Shown here: in pieces, positions 34,566 through 47,800 of the stretch | How the letters are laid out: the number at the start of each line of letters is the position of its first letter | Position numbering within the stretch: position 1 is the stretch's first letter | NCBI GenBank assembly: GCA_010094045.1 | Contig: ML986698.1 | Coordinates: forward strand, 1 to 64,000 | From: Lojkania enalia | Lineage: Eukaryota > Ascomycota > Dothideomycetes > Pleosporales | Direction: 5' to 3' | DNA: 64,000 nt | Made by a program: the position numbers and the translations under genes | Notes under the pieces: model-generated | Databases searched by the model: none | What the model was told of the DNA's origin: nothing | What the model saw: only the letters and a program-made list of their open reading frames with translations

Positions 34566-37500
34566 TGGGACCCGCAAAACGTTTTGATAAGTTTATTTCT
34601 TCCGACCCTCTCTAACATCTTGCTGCTCCTCTTTCTCTGAGCGTTCTCAACGAGGGTATTTATTTTAGTGGGTCGAAAGATAGAGATCCTGTCGCACTTC
34701 AATATGGTCGATCTCGGAAGGATGAAGGGAATATGCAAGAATAAAAGTTGAGAATCTTCCTCAGTTTTTGTGTCTCACTGTATGATTTTGAAATCTAGAG
34801 TGAAGCTATTCAGATTTTATGAGATATAGCGATTAACACTATAGGGCTATATGCGGCCCCAAAATTGTCTATTTGAGGGTGGTAAAGGATATCTAAGGTT
34901 TTAATCCTTTAAAGGGAATGTAGAACCGCGGGAGCAATATATGCCGAGGGCAATCGCTGGGGTGGGATCAGTGCAAGGGCTGTACAGTGCGTTGAAGGTG
35001 GTACAGTACATGTCCGTGAGCATTGTTTAAATAGAATATTTTACTCCACTTTAGCTCACAACTCGCTATACCTCAAATCCTAGCTATCTTTAAATTGTGC
35101 TCGCGTTAGGCATAAAATCCTTGGATCCGAACTACTTTGCACAACATTATGATTGAGTTTCTCTTGCACACTCTCTGCACCAGACAGCCCGCTGGAGCCA
35201 GAAGTGTATACCGTTTTGTAGGGGAAACAGACGAGCATCAAACTCTATAAGTGTATAGAATCTTACATGGCGAATGGCACGAGTCCAACCACAAGAAACA
35301 GACCACACGATATCGGGCGTTCACACTAGTAGCATGTTCTTCGCCATCTCTTCTAGGCACACTCTAATCAAGAATCGTCCTCTACATTATTGCCATTTCC
35401 GAATCTCTAAAAATTTCTAATCAGACAAAGGCACCTTTTCCTATATATGTCTCAGTCCTTCTCCACTACTGCCCTCTCCCGTCAAGCTAGTGTCCAGTAT
35501 GGATGGATTCTTGCCAAAAAAAAAAAAAAAAAAAAACCTCCTGCTACCGTGATGAAGGCAGCCGATATGACCGAAGGGTACTTTATTATAACGAAGCACG
35601 TAGGGATATAGCACCGGAAATTTTTGATGACATTGTTTGCAAGACCTTACAGCCTTGAACCCGTTGTTCGTATCTTCCGTCTTTATTTCGCACTACTGCT
35701 ATCATGCCCCTCGGCAAATTTCGATCAATGTGCTAGCGCTAGAGAACCCAGCTGTTTTGGTGACTAGGCAAACGCCCATAGGTACCAAAAGTTTGTGGCC
35801 CCCGTGCCACTGCAACGAACGTGTTGGGCGGCTTGTTGTTTTCGGTCCTTCTTACCGCCTTCGACCAACCGCGACGGCAGTAATCAGAATGAGTCCGAAG
35901 CAGCCTCACTACCTTTCCTGGCACAATGGCCCTAGATATCGCCCACAGCACGAGCATTATGCGCGTTGCCGCCCCCCTTCAAGCCAATGGCCTAGCGGCT
36001 GGGGGCACTTTCACCAAAATCTTCTCCAGCTCTCTCGATCGCTTGATGAAGCCAGACAAGGAGCATGTTGTCTCAATATCTAATCTCAAGAGCTGCACAA
36101 AGCCTGGCTTCTGTCTGTCGAACGATAATAGGTCAATAACTAGCACTATCAAGTTGTGCTAGTTCGTGATGATAGGGACTCAACTTCTTGCAGCAATGAA
36201 CTCACCGTCGGATGCCAATGCCCTCCGGATTCTTCATTCCAAACCTGCAATACCTTCTCTTGCTTCCGAATGGAAAAACTTCTCCCCGTCCATTCAACAA
36301 GTGGGGCTATCAGTATCACCAGCTACCAAACGAGGTAGCAAATTTGGACGTTGGTATTGCGAATGCATTGGCTGATTTGGGCGCCCAAATTGGCGATAAC
36401 AGATGGTCTACAGTGATGTTGCAGCACAACCTTCGGTCGCCGTAGCAGCCAGATATCAATACGCACACATACAGAGTAGATAGCAAGTAATGCAGGGTCC
36501 GTCTCTAAATCTCGTCCTTTTCGCAAATCTTACTTTGCTACTAACACGTAGCAGATGACTGGCGCATACTATGACGTTGGCGTAAATGGCCAGGACGGTA
36601 GTACATAATCTATATCTTCAGTTCGAGCTTTAAATTAGACATTTAACTAATGAGTGCTCTAGTCATGGCTTTCTTTAGCCGGTTCAGTCCTAAATCCAAA
36701 GGGAAAGAACGGCAATCACCTATTACTAGCCGTGAAGGCCTTCCGGCCATTCGACGTGCCTCCCACATCTGCTGGGGTATTTGGTATCTGTACGTGGATA
36801 GATCATTCTCCATCCCCAAATTCAATCACATACTCATACATGATATCCGACACAAAAGAAACAAAAGAAATCGTCCGAACAGCGCTGCAAGAAGACCATG
36901 TAGGACCGCTACAAATCTAGCTAGGACACAAGTTCAACTTGAGAACTCCTGCAGGTAAAGCATTGGTAGCATCGCTATGGTGTAGGTGCTATTTATGCTG
37001 TTACAGCATAGAGAGTGGCTGGGTAACTACGCAAAAGTTAGGAATCACGGCGTTCAGGCTCTAGGTGGACAACGCTGAGGGGCTTTGCCTGGTCTTCTAT
37101 ATTGCCTACTAGGCTACTGGATCCATGCGACATATTGCCTTGTAGTTAGGAGGAAGTATATCTAACATATTGCGTGACACCTGTAAGAGTCCTATTAACT
37201 AAAATAGGCTCGTCCCACTTTGTAATATTGAATCGAATGGAACTGTTTCTTCTGGACACATTTCCGGTTATAGTTCTTAGATTAGACTAACCGGAAATCC
37301 GTCATATTCAAGAGATTTCAGCATTTTGTCAGGCCTAGATTTTTCCAAAGAAGCGTCGTTTCCGTCTATTTCGCCTAAAAGCCCTCGAAGGGACCTACAA
37401 ACACGGTTTACAGTGACATTTTCCTCCACACAGCAGACCAACTCGAATAGGAACACAAGGCCATTACCAGGCATAATAGCTAGCACAAACAAACAGAAAA

Positions 37501-39552
37501 AAAGAGTTACCGCAGTATACTCTATATAAGCCTATCTAGCCGACAGTATTACAGCTATTTTCCGGCTTTAGGACTTAATATGGACGTCGTATAACCACGA
37601 GTATCAATTGTCGGTTTTGATGACTTAGGAGCTAGTAGATTATTGGCTGAGAGTTAAGTAGTATTAAAGCTGGCGAGGTAGGAGGAACATATAGTGAGAT
37701 ATCTCCACTATTGTCAAACACACCAAACGGATGTTCTAGGACTATGTCTTCTAGACTAGCTACCGGCGAATTATTGGACGCTTTCCGGCTTTCCTTGTGA
37801 ACTAGATTATTGCAGGTAAGACGAGAATGCTCGCTTTGCTAATCATGCTAAAGTTTGATAGAGTGCTATAGGTACCGAAATACCGACTATAGTTGAGATC
37901 CTGAAGTTTCTGTGTCCGGATGCCTCAATAAGTAGAGTTAAGCCTTCAATTAACTCATGGGCGCTATGTTGATGCATCGTATAGGGTAGGAGACTCATTT
38001 CGTCCTCATATTGTCTAGACTCGGCAATGGCAATCGATATGCATCGACTGATCTAGAACAATGCTAGTGATATTCTCTCCCATTCGGACAGGATAGACGC
38101 ACCTTATCACGAAAGGGAGCCAATGTACTGGCGAGTAACGCTGCTGTTTCGTGTTTTTCTTAGATACAATCTCATGTTCCTTTTCTTATATCCCATACTG
38201 ATGGGCAACGCAGATTCACAAAATGCTTTTGAGATGACAGTAGTTGCCCTTACTCAATTCAGATCAATCTTTCTTCTAAATTTCTTGCAAATGTACTATA
38301 CCACTACGTCCCGGTTAAGCCGATGGTTTTCGCGCATCATGACCAGTGGGAAATTTGGACGAATTTTGTTGAGTAACTTGGAGAATTTAAATGAGGATCA
38401 ATTCTGAAGACCTCTCATCAATCCGACGCTTTAGTCTGTTGTCCATCTAGTCCATTGGCTGATTGTCCCCCGCCGTTTTACAAGACTACCTCTTCGAAAC
38501 TGCTGTCTTTTCGGATTTCGCAAAGTACATTATATGCATCAACTGGCGAAGTATGGGCTGGATGACACGTTCTACACTAGGCTCGTTATAACTAGGTACT
38601 CGAGCATCAATGTTTCGGATTTAGCTTCGCAATAACTGTCCTTCACGATTTGAGACGTGATTGCTCTGAGCTATCGAAAAAGATACAACATGACTGGAAA
38701 AAGTATAGCTAACAGAAACCAAGGTCCTATGTTCGGTTTAGCTGCTGTGCTAAATAGCTACTGGGTTAAATATTTGTCGCAGACTTTACAACGTGAGATA
38801 TCTCTGGATAGACGGTAGTCAGAGATCTGGTGAGATTCCGGGCGGTTACAGATGACCGGCTAGGCTCGCTTGTGATTCCTATATAATACTAGCCCCGCCT
38901 TGGCGCGGCTGAAACCGTGCAGGCGGACTCTTTCACCCCCGCATAGGGACGCTGCCGATCCATCACCCATCATCTCCAGTATCATCTCCACTGTATCACG
39001 CTCGATCGAATCAGCGTCTCCTGGACGTGTTTGATCTCGCTTCAATGCTCGTTTACTATTTGCCAACCTTAATAGCCCAAGAATTGGCACAGCTGCAATC
39101 CACAATTACGCGCCGTGTTCACTGCCACAATATTGAAGCCCTCCATGGGCGCGTACATAACAGCAGCTAGCGCTCGTTACAGTAAGATCTCGCAACATAT
39201 CCACTGAAAAGACGGTTAGGCGAATGATGGACGAGGGGAAAGGCGCTAATGGAAGTGTCCGAGCGCGTAATGCATCATGAGACGACCTGTGGTTCAAGTA
39301 CCAGCCGTCTCGCACTGCGCGTCTCAGGAGCAGCAACACCCTGTTTGATCGGATGTAACACCCTCAGCCATCATTTTTGCATGCCTCATATATTCTTGCC
39401 ATACCGAAGCTTCATTGCCTGGTTTTTCCACCCCTCTTGTTCTTCCTCTCGTTGACTTCATTCGATTCTCCGTGACTGGCTCACATTTCTTGGCATAATA
39501 CTGGTTGATTTCCTTTACCTTCCTTACCAGCCCAATCAAGGAACTTTAATAA
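34566..39552. other. 5-kb gene-poor block with worn coding remnants
   Basis: No intact gene. The block 35800-36500 has several adjacent plus-strand frames with protein-like composition (for example MALDIAHSTSIMRVAAPLQA and DVAAQPSVAVAARYQYAHI). A further block lies at 36690-36960. They look like fragments of one or two dead genes, but I do not recognise the families. The region 37500-38850 is AT-rich and empty. Just before 39553 there are pyrimidine-rich tracts suitable as a promoter. Confidence 0.45.
35516..35536 (+). repeat. A21 homopolymer
   Basis: An uninterrupted run of 21 A in the gene-poor block. It may be a poly-A tail left by a retroposed sequence or simple slippage. Confidence 0.8.
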
Positions 39553-40038
39553 ATGAAAATGCATCGCTCATTCTTAACAAATATTGTCCTCCTCCTCTCT
39601 GTTTTCTTCACTGTCGGCCTTGCTGCCCAGGATAAATTCGTCGTCGTCCAGCGACAGAGTGCAGAGCCCGTCTACAGTCCCAGTGCACCAGAATGTATTG
39701 AATACGCCACGACCGCCAACCTCTCCACGATCGGCACAAATAGCACCTACCGCGGCCTCTACTTACGAGCATCACCCGTCGGTACGATTGCCAATGCCCG
39801 AATGTTCAGCGCAGCTCAGGCCCGGCTTCCTGCTATGATGATGGACCCGGCACTCAACGGCCGATGCGGTAATCTTACAGACCTCGCGTTGAAGCAAGCT
39901 GAAGCGAATTTGACGCAAGGAATTGTCGCACAATTCAATAAACTCCCTGCGCCAGGCATCAAGGCTGGCCCCGAGGTTCTCGCAGTTGTAGGAGTTGTGG
40001 TGTTGGTCTTCACTGGAACATGGTCATTCATGTCTTGA
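39553..40038 (+). CDS. small secreted or membrane-anchored protein, 161 aa
   Basis: An intact frame with an N-terminal signal peptide (RSFLTNIVLLLSVFFTVGLA), a mature region with two cysteines (PECIEY and GRCGNL) and three N-glycosylation sites (NLST, NSTY, NLTD). The C-terminal hydrophobic segment (GPEVLAVVGVVVLVFTGTW) ends almost at the C-terminus, as in a GPI-anchor signal or a tail anchor. It appears to be a cell-surface protein of unknown function. It is the left neighbour of the biosynthetic cluster and probably not part of it. Confidence 0.6.
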   Translation: MKMHRSFLTNIVLLLSVFFTVGLAAQDKFVVVQRQSAEPVYSPSAPECIEYATTANLSTIGTNSTYRGLYLRASPVGTIANARMFSAAQARLPAMMMDPALNGRCGNLTDLALKQAEANLTQGIVAQFNKLPAPGIKAGPEVLAVVGVVVLVFTGTWSFMS

Positions 40039-40489
40039 TTATCGACAACTCGGAAAGTTATACGGACATTTAAGACTGCAAATGGAGAAAGCAAGCATAG
40101 GAAGGAGGACACATACCTGGCATGGCGTTTCTGGTGCCCAATCGATAGCGGCATTTTCTTGTGAATTGTATGGCGGCATACCAATTCAAACAAACCAATA
40201 ACATTAACAATATCAATATTTGTATCAACAATATTACTTCTAAGTGTCAATGCCAAGAGTGACTCACCAAATCCATAGTACGTAGCATTTCAGCGTGAGG
40301 CGACTCAACCTCGGCAAACCTGCCCTGCCGGATTATCTTTCCCTTGCTGGGGTTTCACCCAACGGCGAAACTTGGCCCGAATGACGAGTATCTCGTTATC
40401 GGACCCTGGAAATGTACACAATTAGTATAGCTCGATAGAAAAGCTTCGTCTATATATTGAAAGACATAATAATATTTATCACATCGAAC

Positions 40490-41639
40490 ATGGCCTCAAT
40501 TGCAGGGATGCGGAACCCCTCCGCTGTCCTTTACGGACCCGGCAAGATGGCATTCGAAGACCGGCCTGAACCAGAAATTGAAGATCCGCACGAGGTCCTG
40601 ATCCGCATCGCCTTCGTTGGCGTCTGCGGAAGCGATGTATGTTCCTTCGCCTGATGCAATTCCGTACATGGACTTGCTACTCTCAAATCATTAAAACTAA
40701 AAAATCGCATCAGGTCCACTTCTGGAAACATGGCGGCATCAACGCAAGCGGAGCGCTAGACTCCGGCTTGATAATGGGCCATGAAGCTTCCGGCATCATC
40801 TATTCTATCGGATCCGCCGTCACTAAAGTCCGCGTCGGGGACCGCGTAGCTATAGAACCGGGCGCCCCCTGTCGTCGCTGCAAACAGTGTAGAGGCGGAT
40901 TCTATAATCTCTGCCGGGACATGAAATTTGCTGCCGTGCCGCCAGACTCGCATGGCACTCTGACGAGGATTTTTAGGATCCCTGAAGACTTTGTGTACAG
41001 AGTGCCGGAGAGTATTAGCTTGGAGAGGCCGTGCTAGTTGAGCCGACGAGCGTGGCGGTGCATGCTGTGAAGCTTGCACAAATTAGCCCGGGCGAGTGTG
41101 TTGTGGTCATGGGGAGTGGGACAATTGGGTTGCTGTGTGCAGCCGTTGCGAGCGTGTTTGGGGCACATAGGATTATGCTGGTAGATGTCTTAGACTCAAA
41201 GCTTGAGTTCGCTCGCAAATATCTTGATTGCGAGACATTCAAGCTAGACATCAATGCTACGGTAGAAGAGAATTCCGAAGCTCTTCTAAAGATACTGGAC
41301 CTTGACGGTGTGGACACAGTCCTTGAAGCCTCGGGCGCAGCGTCCTCGATTGATACTGGAATCACCATCTTGCGACCAGGAGGAAAGTACGTTCAGACTG
41401 GTCTCGGAAAACCAAAGGTAGAGTTTCCTATTGTAACACTCTCTGAGAGAGAGTTGATGGTCCGTGGTTGCTTTCGCTATTCGTCTGGCGATTATGAACT
41501 AGCAACAAGTCTATTGGTCAAGGAACTCATCAAGGTCAAGCCTCTTATCAGCTCAGTTAGTCCGTTCGAGGAAACATCGGCTGCATGGGACAAGACAGCA
41601 AGAGGAGAGGGGATCAAGAATTTGATAAGAGGTATATAG
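40490..41639 (+). pseudogene. medium-chain zinc alcohol dehydrogenase (sorbitol/xylitol dehydrogenase-like) with one-base frameshift
   Basis: Exon 40490-40636 (MASIAGMRNPSAVLYGPGKM...VGVCGSD) joins at 40714 to VHFWKHGG, then LIMGHEASG (zinc ligands His and Glu), GDRVAIEPGAPCRRCKQCR (structural zinc Cys cluster) and LCRDMKFAA. Near 41025 the frame breaks: ISLE runs into AGG CCG TGC TAG, whereas the next frame gives AVLVEPTSVAVHAVKLAQIS, the normal continuation. One G appears missing from an original GAG GAG GCC. The rest is intact: VVMGSGTIGLLCAAVA (NAD-binding GxGxxG), LDGVDTVLEASG and the stop at 41637-41639. Everything else is well preserved, so the loss is recent or a sequencing error. It stands 259 bases from the PKS end, so it may belong to the cluster. 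Confidence 0.8.
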
Positions 41640-41897
41640 CACTAAAGACTTCTATTACCCGATCACCTGGGATCCACTTGCGCCTCTTTCTCATCCTTGC
41701 TAGAAAGGAGGAGAGAGTGTCCTGCAAAATGGTGGAGAGAAGATTATAAGGAGTAAATGTACGATTTCTAGTTCTTCTATCTAACATACAATATCAATAG
41801 GTATACCGACAGAGGAAATCATTTCTACCCTAAAAGTATGCTACGGAAAAGGCCGGATCATGACGGGCATGTTCTAAATATATCCTATAGTTCCCAC

Positions 41898-44800
41898 TCA
41901 CTCTGCTTGAATCTTCGCAACAATCCTCGCTGCAAGAGCAATCATACTGGCGGCACTACTGATCTCCAAAACGCTCACCTCAGCATTCAACTCCATCCTA
42001 ATCCAGTTCCTTAGCTCCACACCTGCCAAAGAATCTAATCCATAACTACTCAGGGGTTTGGCCGGCTCCAGGGGCTCGGCAACATGCAGGATCTTCATTG
42101 CCTGCTGGTTCACGGCATCGACAACTGCACCTTGAATTGCAACTGCGTCAGCCTTGTTCTTCAAGAGGAGGCGGAGACGTTGGAGTTCCTTTGGTCCGTC
42201 TTTATCGCTGCTACCACTGTTTGATTCTCCGAATGCGAGGCTGGAGAAGCGGGCATCTGCCAGGATACTTGAGTCCTTGCCAAGAGGAACAGCAATGCCA
42301 GTAATGAGTTGGCTACCACTGGCTGGGTTGATTGGCGCGACTTGCTGGGTGATGGAGTATTCAACTATGCGGTAGAACAGGGCCTCATTGATGCCGAACC
42401 AAGTAGAGGGGTCAAAGATCTGGAGGAGATCTTGGTTTCGGCTGATATAACCAATCTCCTCGACGGCACCGAGGTCAATCGCGTTCGCTGCGAGGCCTTG
42501 CTGGCGGCGGTAGATGGCGAAGGCGTCAAGAAAAGCATTAGCAGCAGCGTAATTGGCTTGACCTTTCTGGCCAACAACTCCAGAGATACTAGAAAGCATG
42601 GAGAAGAAGTCGAGGGGTTGCTTTTGTTGCAAGGAAACCTTGTGCAGATTCCAGGTACCGGCAACCTTGCAGGTGATCACATCATGGTAGTCTTTGTGGG
42701 TCATAGAAGTCCAAAGTGTGTCCTATCGCAAGTTAGTAAGATTTCGATGATTGAGGACACGATATTCTTACCCTTAGGACCATTGCACCCTGAATGATAC
42801 CTCCAATTGGCAAAGTAGCCTCTTTGAACACCCGCTCGACATCTGCCAAGTTTGATATATCCCCGCGCATCAAATCAACCTCACAGCCTTCAGCACGCAT
42901 GTTCTTAATTGCCGATTGAGACATTGGATCGTCGTAGCCGCTGCGCTGGATAACAACGATACGTTTTGCTCCATGTCGAGCGAGCTCGATGGCAAGGCTA
43001 CCACACAATCCCTTCAAGCCACCCACAAGCAAGTAGGAGACGTCTGGTCGTAGAATGAATTTCCTTGGGGCTGGTCGTACCTGGACCGGCTTCATGACAT
43101 CTTTGCCGTTGGATATGACGACCTTTCCAATGTGGTTAGCACCACGCATGTAACGGAAGGCTCCCGGAATGTCCTCGAATGGGAAGACCGTGATGGGCTC
43201 GATAGGTGTTAAGTGGCCTTGAAGAACAAGGTTCATGAGCTGCTTCAGGAGCCTAGCGATAAGGGCGTCAGAGACATGCTTATGAGCCATATCAAAGCAG
43301 ACGTATGAAACGTTCCGGCCAAAAGGCTCCATGGAAAGAGAGTTACGGTCGAGCATATCCTTCTTGCCTAGCTCTACCATCGTACCGCCTTCTCGGATGC
43401 AACGCCATGATTCTTCCAGGAGGTCTCCGGTGAGAGAGTTGATGATTACATCAACACCCTCATCGTTAGTAGCTTCCATAAGTGCGGGTCCGAACTCAGT
43501 CGTCCTGGAGTTGAAGATATGATCAGCTGGAACCCCGTATTTCTCCATTAGGAACTTGCGCTTCTCCTCTGTGCCCACGGTCGCATATACTTCGGCTCCA
43601 ATGTACTGGCAGATCTGAATGCAGGCTACACCAAGACCACCACTAGCAGAGTGGATCAAGACTCTCTGGCCCGGCTGCGTATTGGCGAGATCATATAAGC
43701 TATACAAGGAAACAAGGTAAACACTTGCCAAGGTCGATGCTTGCTCAAATGTCATAGAGTCCGGGATTGGATAGACGCGCTCAGTTGTAGCGATGAGTCG
43801 ATTGGCAAAGGTACCCTTCTCGAAAATGAGGACTCTTTGGCCGACCTTATAGTTCGTGTTTCCAGCGCGCCTGATCGTACCAGCACCTTCGAGACCAAGA
43901 AGGCGTTCATTTTCAGGAACGATACCCATCGTCACCGCAAGATCCTTGAAGTTGAGACCTGATGCAGCGATATCGACTTCAACTCTACCATCGGGCAGAG
44001 GTAGCTCTTCGGTATCCACTTCAGCCCAGGTGAGGGAATCGAAAGTACCAAGACGTTCACTGACAAAGCGAACGGTGGTGTTCATATCGTGGATAGACTT
44101 GGTCACCATCTCAGCACCCTTTCGTTGCTCGGTTGCATATTTGTTAATAGCATCATCAGCGTAGATCCTAGCAACGTGCATTAGACCTTGACGCTCAACA
44201 TATTCATTCTCGACCTGCGTCTTCGGAGCAGGCTTCAAGAGAGTGCCTAGGACTTGATTGATGGTTGATGCTGTGCGCTCGCCGGCGGCGGACTGCACAT
44301 CGAGAGTGGTAATACTTATACTTGGGTCTTCCGATCGAATGGTCCTTGCAAGCCCATGGAACATGGCCTTCTCCGGGATTGGCACATCCATCTGAGAGCC
44401 CTCAGTCACCCAGAGAATCTTGCTGCCCGCAGCCGTAAGAGTTTGCAGGCCTGCCCATTGTTCTTCACTAAGCGTAGGCATGATGGGTGTAGAGAGATCG
44501 TCAAGAACAAGAATAATGGACTTAGACGGAATATCTGCGAAAGGCACGCCGTGCTCGGTAACACCCCAGCCAAGTCCTCGGAGAGAATCGATCAGCGACT
44601 GCGTCAATACCGTGGAGGGACCAAATTTGGCAAGATGAAGCACTTTCGCGGCGGGAGCTCTGGTAGCGGACGAAGAATCCATGAGTATTGCGGATTTGAT
44701 CTCCGGCGTCTCTTGGCATGGGACATGTCGTAAGTTCTCAAACATGCTCGCGTATACAAGGCTGTTGAGTTCCTCTTCCGTAACAGGCGCAGAGACGCCA

Positions 44801-47800
44801 TTAGTATAGTCATTGACCTGAGCAGTCTCATCAGCTTCCAGGAGAAGCAAACTTCCACCACTGCGAACCATATCTTGGCTGTGATCGAGAGCATTCTTGA
44901 CAAGTTGAGCAGAGAATGACTTGAGCTTGATGATCACAAAGTCATAATCAGGCTCTTCTTCGTCAGCGACGGGCTCTTTCTCAATAGTGACATCGACAAC
45001 TTTGAATTCGGCGCTTGAGTGCGATGCGTAGCGCTCTTGAGATGCAGTCAGGGCCTCAGCATCAATAGATCCATAGTCAAATTGACGACAAGCTGCACGT
45101 TCTGGCTTGTGGCTTTCCAACCATAAACTTGCCGAGGCGCCTTTAACCATGTTAAGCTCTGCAATCTTCAATGTAGGACGCTTGTGTGAGATCATATCGA
45201 TAACTTGATTCACACCGTCGGCGCCAAGTTTAGCAAGTTGGGCTTCCGAAGCGAACGTGATGTCTGGTTTCCAGGCCAAACGAGAGAATTTGTGAGCGGT
45301 CCAGGCTGCCTCTTGAGTATCGAGTTTGTGGAACCGCATACCTTTCACCTTGAAGAGCATCGCCCCGGTGTTAGGATCATACACGGTACCATCAGCCATC
45401 CAATTCTTGACTTCCTCTGTGCGACCGAGCTTGACGTATGTGGCCTTGTTAAGAGAGAGACCGGTCGATGGAAGAGGATTTGTGCAAACGATAACATCAT
45501 CGATAATTGCTGGGATGAGCACGGCATTGACACTACTTCGGTTGCCCTTCCAAAGACTCGGAGCGCAAGTCTGCAAACATCCGTCAATACTGGCGGGATG
45601 CATTGGATAGTGAGACTGTGGGTTGACGGATGGAGGCACACTGAGATCGACAGTAGCACGGCTAGTTCTAGATCCGGAGAGTGATTCGATCTCCAACTGT
45701 TTCTGGAAGAGAGGACCGAATCCATAGCCTACTTCGGACATTGCCTTGTACCACAGCTGAGCAGGCGTCTTGGGATCAAGAGGTCGAAGCGCCTCTTTAG
45801 AACCAACTTTGTTTAAATCCTCTTCAATACGGACAAGACCGCTCGAGTGTTCAGACCAAACACCATCTTGGAGCGAGGAAACCTTAAACTTGTGCCAGAT
45901 ATTGGTGGTCTTATCGCGAGGTGACAGGCTGATCATGATGTTTGTCTTCTTCCCCTCTTCAAGCACCAATGCCTTGGGGAACTGAGAGTTCCGGACTCTA
46001 AAGCATGGATTCTTAGGCATCGGTTTGTCTTCTAACATGTTGAGAGCCTGACTAATTTGAGACATTCCCTCAATCGCCATTGCAATGAAGCCCGCGGCGG
46101 GAAATACGATTTCTGGTCCCATCTTGTGATCTTTCAGCCATGGTAGGTCATCCACAGACAACGCCTTCTTCCAGACAGGGCTATGGTATGAAGTGCTGAG
46201 GACCTTTGTGCCGATTAAATCGTGGTGCGGGAAAAGTCTGTAACGCCAATCCTTGCTTGCCTCGCTTTCGTACCAGTACTGGGTAGAGTGATTCCAAGAA
46301 TAGTTTGGTAGGTCGGTTATGACAGCGCATCGTTTAGGGCTACCAGTGTTAAGTTGAACCAGATTGATGGGACCGCCAGCAATGTAAAGGCGACCGGCCA
46401 CATCGTAGAGCGACTTGATAGCCTCCTGCCCACGGCTAAGAGCGGCACAGTACTGAATGTCCGCGCCACCACCAGGAAGCTGCTGCTTGATCTGCTTGAT
46501 AGGACCCGCGAGAGCACCACTAGGTCCGATCTCAATGAGGAAATCCACACCATTTTCTGGAGACACCATCTCCTTCAAGGCTTTATCGAACTGAACTGGA
46601 GAGACCATGTTAGCCTTCCAGTACTCCGAATTGGCGCTTTGGTCCATTTCCCGCCCAATAACGGATGAGAACATCCTGACATTCTTGTTGGGAAGCGACA
46701 TGTCCTTTGAGATGGCCCTGTTGAGCATGCCAAGATAGATTTCTCCAATCTCAGTCATGAATCTCGAATGGTAGGCAAGGTCAACTTGGAGCATCCTTGC
46801 AAAGTGACCATCCTGGGTCAATCGTTCCTTCAGCTCTTCTAGGGCATCGGTGCGGCCGGAGATTGTTAAGCTGTTAGGGCTATTGTAGCAGGCAATCTGG
46901 ATCTGCTTCTCAAGCCCTGAGAAATACTTCAAGACTTGCTCAGCACCTAGACCGACGGCCATCATTCCCACCGGTTCTTTTTCAGAGGTCGTAGGCGCGA
47001 GAGCAGCTTGTCCTCGGTAAAATGCAGTCAGAATGGCATCCGCTTCGGAAAGCAGACCGGCATCGTACGCCGCAGCAATCTCACCGGAAGAGTGGCCTAC
47101 AACAGCCTCAGCCTCGACGCCGCAAGTCTTGAGGATATCCAAGATGACAATCTGGAGCGCAGTAACCAGCGGTTGGGAGAATTCAGGCTTCCGCAAAGCC
47201 GCTGGAGTGCGGACCTCGGTGAGTTCGCCCAGCAGCGACCATGTTGGAGGGTTTGGCGATGCCTGAAGCACAGCGTCAAGTCGTTGCAGAACAGTCTTTG
47301 CCTGCGGGAAAGTCTCCACAAGCTGCTTGCCCATTTGAGACCATTGTGCACCTTGACCAGTGAAAACGAAGCCGACCTTTGGCGTCTGGGTAGGTCTCTT
47401 GCCAACTACCAAAGCGCCCTCGTCAATATCCAAGGAGTTCCCGGCGATGAAACCGCGGTAGAAGTGGCGACTCCTTCTCTCTGAGAGAGTGTAGGCAAGG
47501 TCGTTGATGTCAACTTTGACACTTGGGTTCAGCAGATGACTCTTCAGGGCCTTGACGTTCGCTTTGAGAGACTGCTCATCATTGGCGGAGAACACCAAGG
47601 TAAATGGCTGCTTCCGTGTCTTGCTATCATCGTCGCCAAAGAAATCGTCGATAGCCTCCAATTTCTTGAAGGACGAGACATGGTTCGGTTTGGCCCATTT
47701 GCTAGCCTCCTCCAACACAACGTGCGCATTGCTACCGCCGTAGCCAAAAGAGTTAACACTAGCTCTACGGATCCCAGCGCTCGGCCAGGGGATAGCGGTC

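Noticed and set aside
45205..45684. 159-residue open frame on the plus strand inside the PKS
   Set aside because: It is antisense to the DH-coding part of the PKS, has no own motif and follows the codon pattern of the PKS strand. Other frames inside the PKS, such as 47008-47484, were rejected for the same reason.
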